Shown: positions 21,716-33,950 of the stretch, piece after piece
Layout of the letters: each line of letters opens with the position of its first letter
Numbering within the stretch: position 1 is the stretch's first letter
Assembly: GCF_047495875.1 (NCBI RefSeq)
Contig: NC_092460.1
Span: forward strand, 1-64,000
DNA length: 64,000 nt
Direction of reading: 5' to 3'
From: Pithys albifrons albifrons
Taxonomy: Eukaryota; Chordata; Aves; Passeriformes; Thamnophilidae
Made by a program: the position numbers and the translations under genes
The notes under the pieces: model-generated
The model's database searches: none
What the model saw: the letters and a program-made list of their open reading frames with translations, nothing else
What the model was told of the DNA's origin: nothing

Positions 21716-24305
21716 CGGAATTGCCGAGGGGCGACGCCACGGGCGCCGGAAGTCCCCAAGACGGGGCTGGCCGAGGGGCGGCGCCTCGGGTCCCCAAGGT
21801 GGGCCTGGCCGAGGGGCGGAGCCTCGGGCGCCAAGGGTCCCCAAGGCGGGGCTGGCCGAGGGGCGGCGCCTCGGGCGCCGGGGGTCGCCAGGGCGGGCCT
21901 GGTTGAAGGGCGGAGCCTCGGGCGCCGAGGGTCCCCAAGGCAGGGTTGCCGAGGGGCGGAGCCTCGGACGCCGGGGGTCCCCAAGGCGGGGCCGGCCGAG
22001 GGGCGGAGCCTCGGACGCCGGGGGTCCCCAAGGCGGGCCTGGCCGAGGGGCGGAGCCTCGGGTCCCCAAGGCGGGGATGGCCGAGGGGCGGAGCCTCGGG
22101 CCCCGGGGGTCCCCAAGGCGGGGCTGCCCGAGGGGCGGAGCCTCGAATGCCGGGGGTCCCCAAGGCGGGGCCGGCCGAGGGGCGGAGCCTCGGGCGCCGG
22201 GGGTCCCGAAGGCGGGGCTGGCCGAGGGGCGGAGCCTCGGGCGCCGGGGGTCCCCAAGGCGGGGCTGGCCGAGGGGCGGAGGCTCGAATGCCGGGGGTCC
22301 CCAAGGCGGGCCTGGCCGCGGGGCGGAGCCTCGGGTCTCCAAGGCGGGGCTGACCGAGGGGCGGAGCCTGGGGCGCCGGGGGTCCCGAAAGCGGGGCTTG
22401 CCGAGGGGCGGAGCCTCGGGCGCCGGGGGTTTCGAAAGCGAGGCTGGCCGAGGGGCGGAGCCTCGGGCGCCGGGGGTCCCGACAGCGGGGCTGGCCGAGG
22501 GGCGGAGCCTCGGGCGCCGGGCTCCCCAAGGCGGGGCTGGCCGAGGGGCGGCGCCTCGGGCGCCGGGGGTCCCCAGGGCGGGCCTGGTTGAACGGCGGAG
22601 CCTCGGTCGCCGAGGGTCCCCAAGGCAGGGTTGCCGAGGGGCGGAGCCTCGGGCGCCGAGGGTCCCCAAGGCGGGGCTAACCGAGGAGCGGAGCCTCGGG
22701 CGCCGGGGGTCCCCAAGGCGGGGCTGGCCGAGGGGCGGAGCCTCGAATGCCGGGGGTCCCCAAGGCGGGGCTGGCCGAGGGGCGGAGCCTCGGGCGCCGG
22801 TGGTCCTGAAAGCCAGGCTGGCCGAGGGGCGGAGCCTCGGGCGCCGGGGGTCCCCAAGGCGGAGCTGGCCGAGGGGCGGAGCCTCGGGCGCCGGGGGTCC
22901 CCAAGGCGGGGCTGGCCGAGGGGCAACGCCTCGAATGCCGGGGGTCCCCAAGGCGGGGCTGGCCGAGGGGCGGAGCCTCGGGCGCCGGGGGTCGCCAAGG
23001 CGGGCCTGGCCGAGGGGCGGAGCCTCGGGTCCCCAAGGCGGGGCTGGCCGAGGGGCAACGCCTCGGGCGCCGGGGATCCCGAAAGCGGGGCTGGCCGAGG
23101 GGCGGAGCCTCGGGCGCCGAAGGTCCCCACGACAGGCCTGGCCGAGGGGCGAAGCCTCAAGCCCCGGGGGTCCCCAAGGCGGGCCTGGCCGATGGGTGGC
23201 GCCCCGGGCGCCGGGGTTCCTCAAGGCGGGCCTGGCCGATGGGCGGCGCCTCGGGCGTCGGGAGTCCCCAAGACGGGGCTGCCGAGGGGCGGAGCCTCGG
23301 GCGCCGGGGGTCCCCAAGGCGGGGCTGGCCGAGGGGCGGAGCCTCGAATGCCGGGGGTCACCAAGGCGGGGCTGGCCGAGGGGCGGAGCCTCGGGCGCCG
23401 AAGGTCCCCACGGCAGGCCTGGCCGAGGGGCGAAGCCTCGGGGGCCGGGGGTCCCCAAGGCGGGGCTGGCCGAGGGGCGGAGCCTCGAATGACGGGGGGC
23501 CCCAAGGCGGGGCTGGCCGAGGGGTGGAGCCTCGGGCGCCGAAGGTCCCCACGGCAGGCCTGGCCGAGGGGCGAAGCCTCGGGCGCCGGGGGTCCCCAAG
23601 GCGGGGCTGGCCGATGGGTGGCGCCCCGGGCGCCGGGTTTCCTCAAGGCGGGGCTGGCCGATGGGCGGCGCCTCGGGCGTCGGGAGTCCCCAAGACGGGG
23701 CTGCCGAGGGGCGGCGCCTCGGGCGCCTCGGGTCCCCAAAGCGGGCCTGGCCGAGGGGCGGAGCCTCGGACGCCGGGGGTCCCCAAGGCGGGGCTGGCCG
23801 AGGGGCGGAGCCTCGGGCGCCGGGGCTCCCCAAGGCGGGGCTGGCCGAGGGGCGGCGCCTCGGGCGCCGGGGGTCCCCAGGGCGGGCCTGGTTGAAGGGC
23901 GGAGCCTTGGGCGCCGAGGGTCCCCAAGGCAGGGTTGCCGAGGGGCGGAGCCTCGGACGCCGGGGGTCCCCAAGGCGGGGCTGGCCGAGGGGCGGAGCCT
24001 CGGGCGCCGGGGTCCCCAAGGCGGGCCTAACCGAGGAGCGGAGCCTCGGGCGCCGAGGGTCCCCAGGGCGGGACTGGTTAAAGGGCGGAGCCTCGGGCGC
24101 CGAGGGTCCCCAAGGCAGGGTTGCCGAGGGGCGGAGCCTCGGGCGCCGGGGTCCCCAAGGCGGGCCTAACCGAGGAGCGGAGCCTCGGGTCCCCAAGGCG
24201 GGCCTGGCCGAGGGGCGGAGCCTCGAGCGCCGGGGATCCCCAAGGCGGGCCTGGTTGAAGGGCGGAGCCTCGGGCGCCGAGGGTCCCCAAGGCGGGGATG
24301 CCGAG
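21715..24305. repeat. 47-bp CpG-dense tandem array, block 5
   Basis: Standard units. TCGAATGCC variants and units from the GGTTCCTCAAGG/GCCGATGGGTGGCGCC subfamily occur in runs. That run (GATGGGTGGCGCC, GGTTCCTCAAGG, GATGGGCGGCGCC, AAGACGGGGCTGCC) also recurs in blocks 1, 2, 3 and 6 as a fixed 4-unit cassette. Confidence 0.95.
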
Positions 24306-25150
24306 GGGCGACAACTCGTGCGCCGGGGGCCCCCAAGGGGGGTTTCCGAAGGCCTGACATTTTGGGCACCGGGGGTCCCCAAGTAGGGTTCCCGAGGGAC
24401 GACATTTTGGGCGCCGGGGGTCCCCAAGGGGGGTTTCCGAGGGCCGACCTTTGGGGCGCCGGGGGTCCCCAAGGGGGGTTCCCGAGGGCCGACATTTTGG
24501 GCGCCGGGGGTCCCCAAGGGGGGTTCCCGAGGGCCGACATTTTGGGCGCCGGGGGTCCCCAAGGGGGGTTCCCGAGGGCCGACATTTTGGGCGCCGGGGG
24601 TCCCCAAGGGGGGTTCCCGAGGGCCGACATTTTGGGCGCCGGGGGTCCCCAAGGGGGGTTCCCGAGGGCCGACATTTTGGGCGCCGGGGGTCCCCAAGGG
24701 GGGTTCCCGAGGGCCGACATTTTGGGCGCCGGGGGTCCCCAAGGGGGGTTCCCGAGGGACGACATTTTGGGCGCCGGGGGTCCCCAAGGGGGGTTCCCGA
24801 GGGCCGACATTTTGGGCGCCGGGGGTCCCCAAGGGGGGTTCCCGAGGGCCGACATTTTGGGCGCCGGGGGTCCCCAAGGGGGGTTCCCGAGGGCCGACAT
24901 TTTGGGCACCGGGGGTCCCCAAGGGGGGTTCCCGAGGGACGACATTTTGGGCGCCGGGGGTCCCCAAGGGGGGTTCCCGAGGGCCGACATTTTGGGCGCC
25001 GGGGGTCCCCAAGGGGGGTTCCCGAGGGCCGACATTTTGGGCGCCGGGGGTCCCCAAGGGGGGTTCCCGAGGGCCGACATTTTGGGCGCCGGGGGTCCCC
25101 AAGGGAGGTTCCCGAGGGTCGACATTTTGGGCGCCGGGGGTCCCCAAGTC
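24306..25150. repeat. 45-bp sister repeat, block 5 (about 18 units, most homogeneous)
   Basis: This is the longest and most uniform 45-bp block. Most units are identical and only GACGACATT, GACCTTTGGGG and GGCACCGG variants break the run. In one plus frame it reads 17 successive copies of the FPRADILGAGGPQGG motif or close variants, and both strands are open. The uniformity points to recent local amplification. Confidence 0.92.
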
Positions 25151-25560
25151 GGGCTTCCGAGGGAGATTTTGAGCACCGGGGGTCCCTAAGGGAGGTTCCC
25201 AAGGGACGATGCTTTGGGCACCCGGCTCCCCAAAGGGGGGTTTCCGAGGGCCCACATTTTTGGCACCGGGGCTCCCCAATAGGTGTTTTCGAAAGGGCGA
25301 CATTTCGGGCACGCAGGTGGGGTCCCCGGGTGGGGCTCCCGAGGGGCGACATTTCGGGCACCGGGCGCCAGGAGGTCCCCAGCGGGGGCTCCCGGTGCGG
25401 CTGCATTTCAGACAACGGGGGCGGGGGTTCCCTGCGGGCGCTCCCAGAGGGCGGCATCTTGGGCACCGTGTGGTGGGGTCCCCGGTGGGAACTCCGGGGG
25501 GCGACATGTCAGGCACCGGGGTGAGGGAGCCCCTGGGGTCCCCACGGCGGAATTGCCGAG
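25150..25560. repeat. Conserved mosaic block B, copy 5
   Basis: The first B subunits are missing. The block starts at the AAGTCGGGCTTCCGAGGG landmark and lacks GAGAGACGAACTTTTGGG. It shows GTTTTCGAAAGGGCGACATT where other copies have GTTTTCGGGAGGGCGACATT. The rest is in standard order. Confidence 0.85.
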
Positions 25561-25734
25561 GGGCTGTGCCTCGGGTCCCCAAGGTGGGCCTGGCCGAGGG
25601 GCGGAGCCTCGGACGCCGGGGGTCCCCAAGGCGGGGCTGGCCGAGGGGCGGAGCCTCGGGCGCCGGGGGTCCCTAAGGCGGCCCTGGCCGAGGGGCGGCG
25701 CCTCAGGCGCCTGGGGTCCCCGAAGCGGGGCTGG

Positions 25735-26290
25735 CCGATGGGCGGCGCCTCGGGCGCCGTGGGTCCACAAGGCGGGCCTGGCCGAGGGGCGGAGCCTCGG
25801 GCGCCATGGGTCCCCAAGTCGAAGCTGGCCGAGAGGCGGCGACTCGGGGCCGGCGGTATCCAAGGCGGGGTTGCCGAGGGGCGAGCTCTTGGGCGCCTCC
25901 GGTCCCCGAAGGTTGGTTGCCGTGGGGCGACGACTCGGGCGTCAAAGGTCCCCAATGTGCGCCAGCCATGGGGCAAAGCCTCGGGCGCCGGGGGTCCCCA
26001 AGGGGGGGGTTCCGAGGGGTGGAGCCTCGGGCGCTGTAGGTCCCTAAGGGGGGGTTGCCGAGGGGAGGCGCCTCGGGCGCCAGGGGTCCCCGAAGGGGGG
26101 GTTGCCGAGGGACGACATTTCGGGCAGCAGGTTCCCCAAGAAGGATTCCCGAGGGCCGACATTTTGGGCACTGGTGCACCCCAAGGGGGAGTTGCCGAGG
26201 GTCGACGCCTCGGGCGCCGGGGGTCCCCAAAGCGGGGTTGCCGAGGGTCGAAGACTCGGGCGCCAAGGGACCCCAAGGCGGGGTTTGCCG
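25735..26290. repeat. Mosaic block C, copy 2 (long form)
   Basis: All C landmarks are present. They are followed by an extension not seen in copy 1: CATTTCGGGCAGCAGGTTCC, AAGAAGGATTCCCGAGGG and CACTGGTGCACCCCAAGGGG. The same extension occurs at about 33.78 and 36.89 kb, so copy 1 at 8 kb is the shortened form. Confidence 0.8.
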
Positions 26291-29200
26291 AGGGGCGGAG
26301 CCTCGGGTCCCCAAGGCGGGACTGGCCGAGGGGCGGAGCCTCGGGCGTCGGGGGTCCCCAAGTTGGGGCTGGCCGAGAGGCGGAGCCTCGGGCGCCGAAA
26401 TTCCCCAGGGAAGGCCTGGCCGAGGGGCGGAGCCTCGGGCACCGAGGGTCCCCAAGGCGGGGCTGGCCGAGGGGCGGCGCCCCAGGCGCCGAGGGTCCCC
26501 AAGGCGGGGCTGGCCGAGGGGCAACGCCTCGGGCGCCGGGGGTCCCCAAGGCGGGGCTGGCCGAGAGGCGGAGCCTCGGGCGCCGAGGGTACCCAGGGCG
26601 GGCCTGGTTGAAGGGCGGAGCCTCGGGCGCCGAGGGTCCCCAAGGCAGGGTTGCCGAGGGGCGGAGCCTCGGTCGCCGGGGGTCCCCAAGGCGGGGCTGG
26701 CCGAGGGGCGGAGCCTCGGGCGCCGGGGGTACCCAAGGCGGGCCTAACCGAGGAGCGGAGCCTCGGGTCCCCAAGGCGGGGCTGGCCGAGGGGCGGAGCC
26801 TCGAATGCCGAAAGTCCCCAAGGCGGGGCTGGCCGAGGGGCGGAGCCTCGGGCGTCGGGGGTTCCGAAAGCGGGGCTGGCCGAGGGGCGGAGCCTCGGGC
26901 GCTGGGGGTCCCCAAGGCGGGGCTGGCCGAGGGGCAACGCCTCGGGCGCCGGGGGTCCCCAAGGCGGGGCTGGCCGAGGGGCGGAGCCTCGAATGCCGGG
27001 GGTCCTCAAGGCGGGGCTGGCCGAGGGGCAACGTCTCGGGCGCCGGGGGTCCCAAGGCGGGCCTGGCCGAGGGGCGGAGCCTCGGGCGCCGAGGGTCCCC
27101 AAGGCGGGGTTGCCGAGGGGCGGAGCCTCGGACGCCGGGGGTCCCCAAGGCGGGGCTGGCCGAGGGGCGGAGCCTCGGGCGCCGGGGGTCCCGAAGGCGG
27201 GGCTGGCGGAGGGGCGGAGCCTCGGGCCCCGGGGGTCCCCAAGGCGGGCCTAACCGAGGAGCGGAGCCTCGGGTCCCCAAGGCGGGGCTGGCCGAGGGGC
27301 GGAGCCTCGAATGCCGGGAGTTCCCAAGGCGGGGCTGGCCGAGGGGCGGAGCCTCGGGCGCCGGGGGTTCCGAAAGCGGGGCTGGCCGAGGGGCGGAGCC
27401 TCGGGCGCTGGGGGTCCCCAAGGCGGGGCTGGCCGAGGGGCGGAGCCTCGAATGCCGGGGGTCCCCAAGGCGGGGCTGCCGACGGGCAACGTCTCGGGCG
27501 CCGGGGGTCCCAAGGCGGGCCTGCCGAGGGGCGGAGCCTCGGGCGCCGAGGGTCCCCAAGGCGGGCCTGGTTGAAGGGCGGAGCCTCGGGCGCCGAGGGT
27601 CCCCAAGGCGGGGTTGCCGAGGGGCGAAGCTTCGGACGCCGGGGGTCCCCAAGGCGGGGCTGGCCGAGGGGCGGAGCCTCGGGCGCCGGGGGTCCTCAAA
27701 GCGGGCCTAACCGAGGAGTGGAGCCTCGAGTCCCCAAGGCGGGGCTGGCCGAGGGGCGGAGCCTGGGGCGCCGGGGGTCCCGATAGCGGGGCTGGCCGAG
27801 GGGCGGAGCCTCGGGCGTCGGGAGTCCCCAAGACGGGGTTGGCCGAGGGGCGGCGCCTCGGGCGCCGGGAGTCGCCAGGGCGGGCCTGGTTGAAGGGCGG
27901 AGCCTCGGGCGCCGAGGGTCCCCAAGGCAGGGTTGCCGAGGGGCGGAGCCTCGGACGCCGGGGGTCCCCAAGGCGGGGCTGGCCGAGGGGCGGAGCCTCG
28001 GACGCCGGGGTTCCCCAAGGCGGGCCTGGCCGAGGGGCGGAGCCTCGGGTCCCCAAGGCGGGGCTGGCCGAGGGGCGGAGCCTCGGACGCCGGGGGTCCT
28101 CAAGGCGGGCCTGGCCGAGGGGCGGAGCCTCGGGTCCCCAAGGCGGGGCTGGCCGAGGGGCGGAGCCTCGGGCCCCGGGGGTCCCCAAGGCGGGGCTGCC
28201 CGAGGGGCGGAGCCTCGAATGCCGGGGGTCCCCAAGAAGGGGCCGGCCGAGGGGCGGAGCCTCGGGCGCCGGGGGTCCCGAAAGCGGGGCTGGCCGAGGG
28301 GCGGAGCCTCGGGCGCCGGGGGTCCCCAAGGCGGGGCTGGCCGAGGGGCGGAGGCTCGAATGCCGGGGGTCCCCAAGGCGGGCCTGGCCGAGGGGCGGAG
28401 CCTCGGGCACCGGGGGTCACCAAGGCGGGGCTGGCCGAGGGGCGGAGCCTCGAATGCCGGGGGTCCCCAAGGCGGGGCTGGCAGAGGGGCGGAGCCTCGG
28501 CCGCCGAAGGTCCCCACGGCAGGCCTGGCCGAGGGGCGGCGCCTCGGGCGCCGGGAGTCACCAAGGCGGGGCTGGCCGAGGGGCGGAGCCTCGAATGCCG
28601 GGGGCCCCAAGGCGGGGCTGGCCGAGGGGCGGAGCCTCGGGCGCCGAAGGTCCCCACGGCAGGCCTGGCCGAGGGGCGAAGCCTCGGGCCCCGGGGGTCC
28701 CCAAGGCGGGGCTGGCCGATGGGTGGCGCCCCGGGCGCCGGGGTTCCTCAAGGCGGGGCTGGCCGATGGGCGGCGCCTCGGGCGTCGGGAGTCCCCAAGA
28801 CGGGGCTGCCGAGGGGCGGAGCCTCGGGCGCTGGGGGTCCCCAAGGCGGGCCTGGCCGAGGGGCGGAGCCTCGAATGCCGGGGGTCCCCAAGGCGGGGCT
28901 GCCGACGGGCAACGTCTCGGGCGCCGGGGGTCCCAAGGCGGGCCTGCCGAGGGGCGGAGTCTCGGGCGCCGGGGGTCCTCAAAGCGGGCCTAACCGAGGA
29001 GTGGAGCCTCGGGTCCCCAAGGCGGGGCTGGCCGAGGGGCGGAGCATCGGGCGCCGAAGGTCCCCACGGCAGGCCTGGCCGAGGGGCGAAGCCTCGGGCC
29101 CCGGGGGTCCCCAAGGCGGGGCTGGCCGATGGGTGGCGCCCCGGGCGCCGGGGTTCCTCAAGGCGGGGCTGGCCGATGGGCGGCGCCTCGGGCGTCGGGA

Positions 29201-32155
29201 GTCCCCAAGACGGGGCTGCCGAGGGGCGGAGCCTCGGGCGCTGGGGGTCCCCAAGGCGGGCCTGGCCGAGGGGCGGAGCCTCGAATGCCGGGGGTCCCCA
29301 AGGCGGGGCTGCCGACGGGCAACGTCTCGGGCGCCGGGGGTCCCAAGGCGGGCCTGCCGAGGGGCGGAGCCTCGGGCGCCGGGGGTCCTCAAAGCGGGCC
29401 TAACCGAGGAGTGGAGCCTCGGGTCCCCAAGGCGGGGCTGGCCGAGGGGCGGAGCCTGGGGCGCCGGGGGTCCCGATAGCGGGGCTGGCCGAGGGGCGGA
29501 GCCTCGGGCGCCGGGGGTCCCCAAGGCGGGGCTGGCCGAGGGGCAACGCCTCGGGCGCCGGGGTTCCCCAAGGCGGGGCTGGCCGAGGGGCGGAGCCTCG
29601 AATGCCGGGGGTCCCCAAGGCGGGGCTGGCCGAGGGGCGGAGCCTCGGGCGCCGGGGGTCCCGAAAGCGGGGCTGGCCGAGGGGCGGAGGCTCGGGCGCC
29701 GGGGCTCCCCAAGGCGGGGCTGGCCGAGGGGCGGCGCCTCGGGCGCCGGGGGTCCCGAAAGCGGGCCTGGTTGAATGGCGGAGCCTCGGGCGCCGAGGTT
29801 CCCCAAGGCAGGGTTGCCGAGGGGCGGAGCCTCGGACGCCGGGGGTCCCCAAGGCGGGCCTGGCCGAGGGGCAACGCCTCGAATGCCAGGGGTCCCCAAG
29901 GCGGGGCTGCCCGAGGGGCGGAGCCTCGGGCGCCGAAGGTCCCCACGGCAGGCCTGGCCGAGGGGCGAAGCCTCGGGCGCCGGGGGTCCCCAAGGCGGGG
30001 CTGGCCGAGGGGCGGAGCCTCGAATGCCGGGGAGCCCCAAGGCGGGGCTGGCCGAGGGGCGGAGCCTCGGGCGCCGATAGTCCCCACGGCAGGCCTGGCC
30101 GAGGGGCGAAGCCTCGGGCGCCGAGGGTCCCCAAGGCGGGCCTGGCCGAGGGGCAACGTCTCGGGCGCCGGGGGTCCCAAGGCGGGCCTGGCCGAGGGGC
30201 GGAGCCTCGGGCGCCGAGGGTCCCCAAGGCGGGCCTGGTTGAAGGGCGGAGCCTCGGGCGCCGAGGGTCCCCAAGGCAAAGTTGCCGAGGGGCGGAGCCT
30301 CAAACGCCGGGGGTCCCCAAGGCGGGGCTGGCCGAGGGGCGGAGCCTCGGGCGTCGGGAGTCCCCAAGACGGGGTTGGCCGAGGGGCGGCGCCTCGGGCG
30401 CCGGGGGTCGCCAGGGCGGGCCTGGTTGAAGGGCGGAGCCTCGGGCGCCGAGGGTCCCCAAGGCAGGGTTGCCGAAAGGCGGAGCCTCGGACGCCGGGGG
30501 TCCCCAAGGCGGGGCTGGCCGAGGGGCGGAGCCTCGGACGCCGGGGTTCCCCAAGGCGGGCCTGGCCGAGGGGCGGAGCCTCGGGTCCCCAAGGCGGGGC
30601 TGGCCGAGGGGCGGAGCCTCGGACGCCGGGGGTCCCCAAGGCGGGCCTGGCCGAGGGGCGGAGCCTCGGGTCCCCAAGGCGGGGCTGGCCGAGGGGCGGA
30701 GCCTCGGGCCCCGGGGGTCCCCAAGGCGGGGCTGCCCGAGGGGCGGAGCCTCGAATGCCGGGGGTCCCCAAGGGGGGGCCGGCCGAGGGGCGGAGCCTCG
30801 GGCGCCGGGGGTCCCGAAAGCGGGGCTGGCCGAGGGGCGGAGCCTCGGGCGCCGGGGGTCCCCAAGGCGGGGCTGGCCGAGGGGCAGAGGCTCGAATGCC
30901 GGGGGTCCCCAAGGCGGAGCTGGCCGAGGGGCGGAGCCTCGGGCACCGGGGGTCACCAAGGCGGGGCTGGCCGAGGGGCGGAGCCTCGAATGCCGGGGGT
31001 CCCCAAGGCGGGGCTGGCAGAGGGGCGGAGCCTCGGCCGCCGAAGGTTTCACGGCAGGCCTGGCCGAGGGGCGGCGCCTCGGGCGCCGGGAGTCACCAAG
31101 GCGGGGCTGGCCGAGGGGCGGAGCCTCGAATGCCGGGGGGCCCCAAGGCGGGGCTGGCCGAGGGGCGGAGCCTCGGGCGCCGAAGGTCCCCACGGCAGGC
31201 CTGGCCGAGGGGCGGCGCCTCGGGCGCCGGGAGTCACCAAGGCGGGGCTGGCCGAGGGGCGGAGCCTCGAATGCCGGGGTTCCTCAAGGCGGGGCTGGCC
31301 GATGGGCGGCGCCTCGGGCGTCGGGAGTCCCCAAGACGGGGCTGCCGAGGGGCGGCGCCTCGGGCGCCTCGGGTCCCCAAGGCGGGCCTGGCCGAGGGGC
31401 GGAGCCTTGGGCGCCGGGGATCCCCAAGGCGGGCCTGGTTGAAGGGCGGAGCCTCGGGCGCCGAGGGTCCCCAAGGCGGGGTTGCCGAGGGGCGGAGCCT
31501 CGGACGCCGGGGGTCCCCAAGGCGGGGCTGGCCGAGGGGCGGAGCCTCGGGCGCCGGGGGTCCCCAAGGCGGGGCTGGCCGAGGGGAGGAGCCTCGATTG
31601 CCGGTGGACCCCAAGGCGGGGCTGGCCGAGGGGCGGAGCCTCTGGCGCCGGGGGTCCCGAAAGCGGGGCTGGCCGAGGGGCGGAGCTTCGGGCGCTGGGG
31701 GTCCCCAAGGCGGGGCTGGCCGAGGGGCGGCGACTCGGGTCCCCAGGGCGGGCCTTGTTGAAGGGCGGAGCCTCGAGCACCGAGGGTCCCCAAGGCAGCT
31801 TTGCCGAGGGGCGGAGCCTTGGACGCCGGGGGTCCCCAAGGCGGGGCTGGCCGAGGGGCGGAGCCTCGGGTCCCCAGGGCGGGCCTGGTTGAAGGGCGGA
31901 GCCTCGGGCGCCGAGGGTCCCCAAGGCAGGGTTGCCGAGGGGCGGAGCCTCGGACGCCGGGGGTCCCCAAGGCGGGGCTGGCCGAGGGGCGGAGCCTCGG
32001 GCGCCGGGGTTCCCAAGGCGGGCCTAACCGAGGAGCGGAGCCTCGGGTCCCCAAGGCGGGCCTGGCCGAGGGGCGGAGCCTCGGGCGCCGGGGATCCCCA
32101 AGGCGGGCCTGGTTGAAGGGCGGAGTGTCGGGCGCCGAGGGTCCCCAAGGCGGGG
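26290..32155. repeat. 47-bp CpG-dense tandem array, block 6
   Basis: About 5.9 kb of 47-bp units. A 410-bp segment is tandemly repeated: TCCCCACGGCAGGCC at 28,651 recurs at 29,061 and similarity runs to about 29,450. A larger segment around 27.93-28.6 kb recurs about 2,536 bp downstream at 30.47 kb. A unit missing one base (GGTCCCAAGGCGG) marks the copies. Confidence 0.95.
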
Positions 32156-32715
32156 TTGCCGAGGGGCGACACCTCGGGCGCCGGGGGCCCCCAAGGGGGG
32201 TTCCCGAAGGCCGACATTTTGGGCACCGGGGGTTCCCAAGGGGGGTTCCCGAGGGACGACATTTTGGGCGCCGGGGGTCCCCAAGGGGGGTTTCCGAGGG
32301 CCGACCTTTGGGGCGCCGGGGGTCCCCAAGGGGGTTTCCCGAGGGACGACATTTTGGGCACCGGGGGTCCCCAAGGGGGGTTTCCGAGGGCCGACCTTTG
32401 GGGCGCCGGGGGTCCCCAAGGGGGGTTCCCGAGGGCCGACATTTTGGGCGCCGGGGGTCCCCAAGGGGGGTTCCCGAGGGCCGACATTTTGGGCACCGGG
32501 GGTCCCCAAGGGGGGTTCCCGAGGGACGACATTTTGGGCACCGGGGGTCCCCAAGGGGGGTTCCCGAGGGCCGACATTTTTGGCGCCGGGGGTCCCCAAG
32601 GGGGGTTCCCGAGGGTCGACATTTTGGGCGCCGGGGGTCCCCAAGGGGGGTTCCCGAGGGCCGACATTTTGGGCGCCGGGGGTCCCCAAGGGAGGTTCCC
32701 GAGGGTCGACATTTT
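32156..32715. repeat. 45-bp sister repeat, block 6 (about 12 units)
   Basis: About twelve units mix the GACATT, GACGACATT, GACCTTTGGGG and GGTCGACATT types. The block begins like the 19.27-kb block but is twice as long, which fits expansion after large-segment duplication. Confidence 0.9.
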
Positions 32716-33175
32716 GGGCACCGGGGTCCCCAAGGGAGGTTTCCGAGAGACGAACTTTTGGGCACCGGGGGTCCCCAAGTCGGGCTTCCGAGGGAGATTT
32801 TGAGCACCGGGGGTCCCTAAGGGAGGTTCCCAAGGGACGACGCTTTGGGCACCCGGCTTCCCAAAGGGGGGTTCCCGAGGGCCCACATTTTTGGCACCGG
32901 GGCTCCCCAATAGGTGTTTTCGGGAGGGCGACATTTCGGGCACGCAGGTGGGGTCCCCGGGTGGGGCTCCCGAGGGGCGACATTTCGGGCACCGGGAGGT
33001 CCCCGGCGGGGGCTCCCGGGGGTGCTGCATTTCAGGCAACGGGGGCGGGGGTTCCCTGCGGGCACTCCCAGAGGGCGGCATCTTGGGCACCGTGTGGTGG
33101 GGTCCCCGGTGGGAACTCCGGGGGGCGACATGTCAGGCACCGGGGTGAGGGAGCCCCTGGGGTCCCCAAGGCGGA
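32715..33175. repeat. Conserved mosaic block B, copy 6
   Basis: Standard order of landmarks, but a 7-bp CGCCGGG stretch present in other copies is missing at about 32,995 (GGCACCGGGAGGTCCCC). A GGGGGTGCTGCATTTC variant also occurs. Confidence 0.85.
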
Positions 33176-33409
33176 ATTGCCGAGGGGCGACGCCACGGGC
33201 TCCGGAAGTCCCCAAGATGGGGCTGGCCGAGGGGCGGCGCCTCGAGTCCCCAAGGTGGGCCTGGCCGAGGGGCGGAGCCTCGGGCGCCAAGGGTCCCCAA
33301 GGCGGGGCTGGCCGAGGGGCGGAGCCTCGGGCGCCGGGGGTCCCTAAGGCGGCCCTGGCCGAGGGGCGGCGCCTCGGGCGCCTGGGGTCCCCGAAGCGGG
33401 GCTGGCCGA

Positions 33410-33950
33410 TGGGCGGCGCCTCGGGCGCCGTGGGTTTACAAGGCGAGTCTGGCCGAGGGGCGGAGCCTCGGGCGCCATGGGTCCCCAAGTCGAAGCTGGC
33501 CGAGAGGCGGCGCCTCGGGCGCCGGCGGTATCTAAGGGGGGGTTGCCGAGGGGCGAGCTCTTGGGCGCCTCCGGTCCCCGAAGGTTGGTTGCCGTGGGGC
33601 GACGACTCGGGCGTCAAAGGTCCCCAATGTGCGCCAGCCATGGGGCAAAGCCTCGGGCGCCGGGGGTCCCCAAGGGGGGGGTTCCGAAGGGCGGAGCCTC
33701 GGGCGCCGTAGGTCCCTAAGGGGGGGTTACCGAGGGGAGGCGCCTCGGGCGCCAGGGGTCCCCGAAGGGGGGGTTGCCGAGGGACGACATTTCGGGCAGC
33801 GGGTTCCCCAAGAAGGATTCCCGAGGGACGACATTTTGGGCACTGGTGCACCCCAAGGGGGAGTTGCCGAGGGTCGACGCCTCGGGCGCCGGGGGTCCCC
33901 AAAAGGGGGTTACCGAGGGGCGAAGACTCGGGCGCCGGAGACCCCAAGGC
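33410..33950. repeat. Mosaic block C, copy 3 (long form)
   Basis: It carries the same extended landmarks as copy 2, including GTTCCCCAAGAAGGATTCCC and CACTGGTGCACCCC. It directly follows a short run of 47-bp units after block B, as at 25.5 and 36.3 kb. Confidence 0.8.

Larger units (their letters stand above)
20308..22030. repeat. 1,705-bp tandem duplication, copy 2
   Basis: This is the second copy of the 1,705-bp unit. Similarity stops at about 22,030, where one copy has GGCGGGGCTGG and the other GGCGGGCCTGG. The near identity means a very recent duplication or an assembly duplication. The sequence alone cannot decide. Confidence 0.85.

Noticed and set aside
24362..25189. 275-codon plus frame of perfect 15-residue repeats
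   Set aside because: It is the direct translation of the 45-bp satellite. The opposite strand is equally open and there is no promoter or start context.
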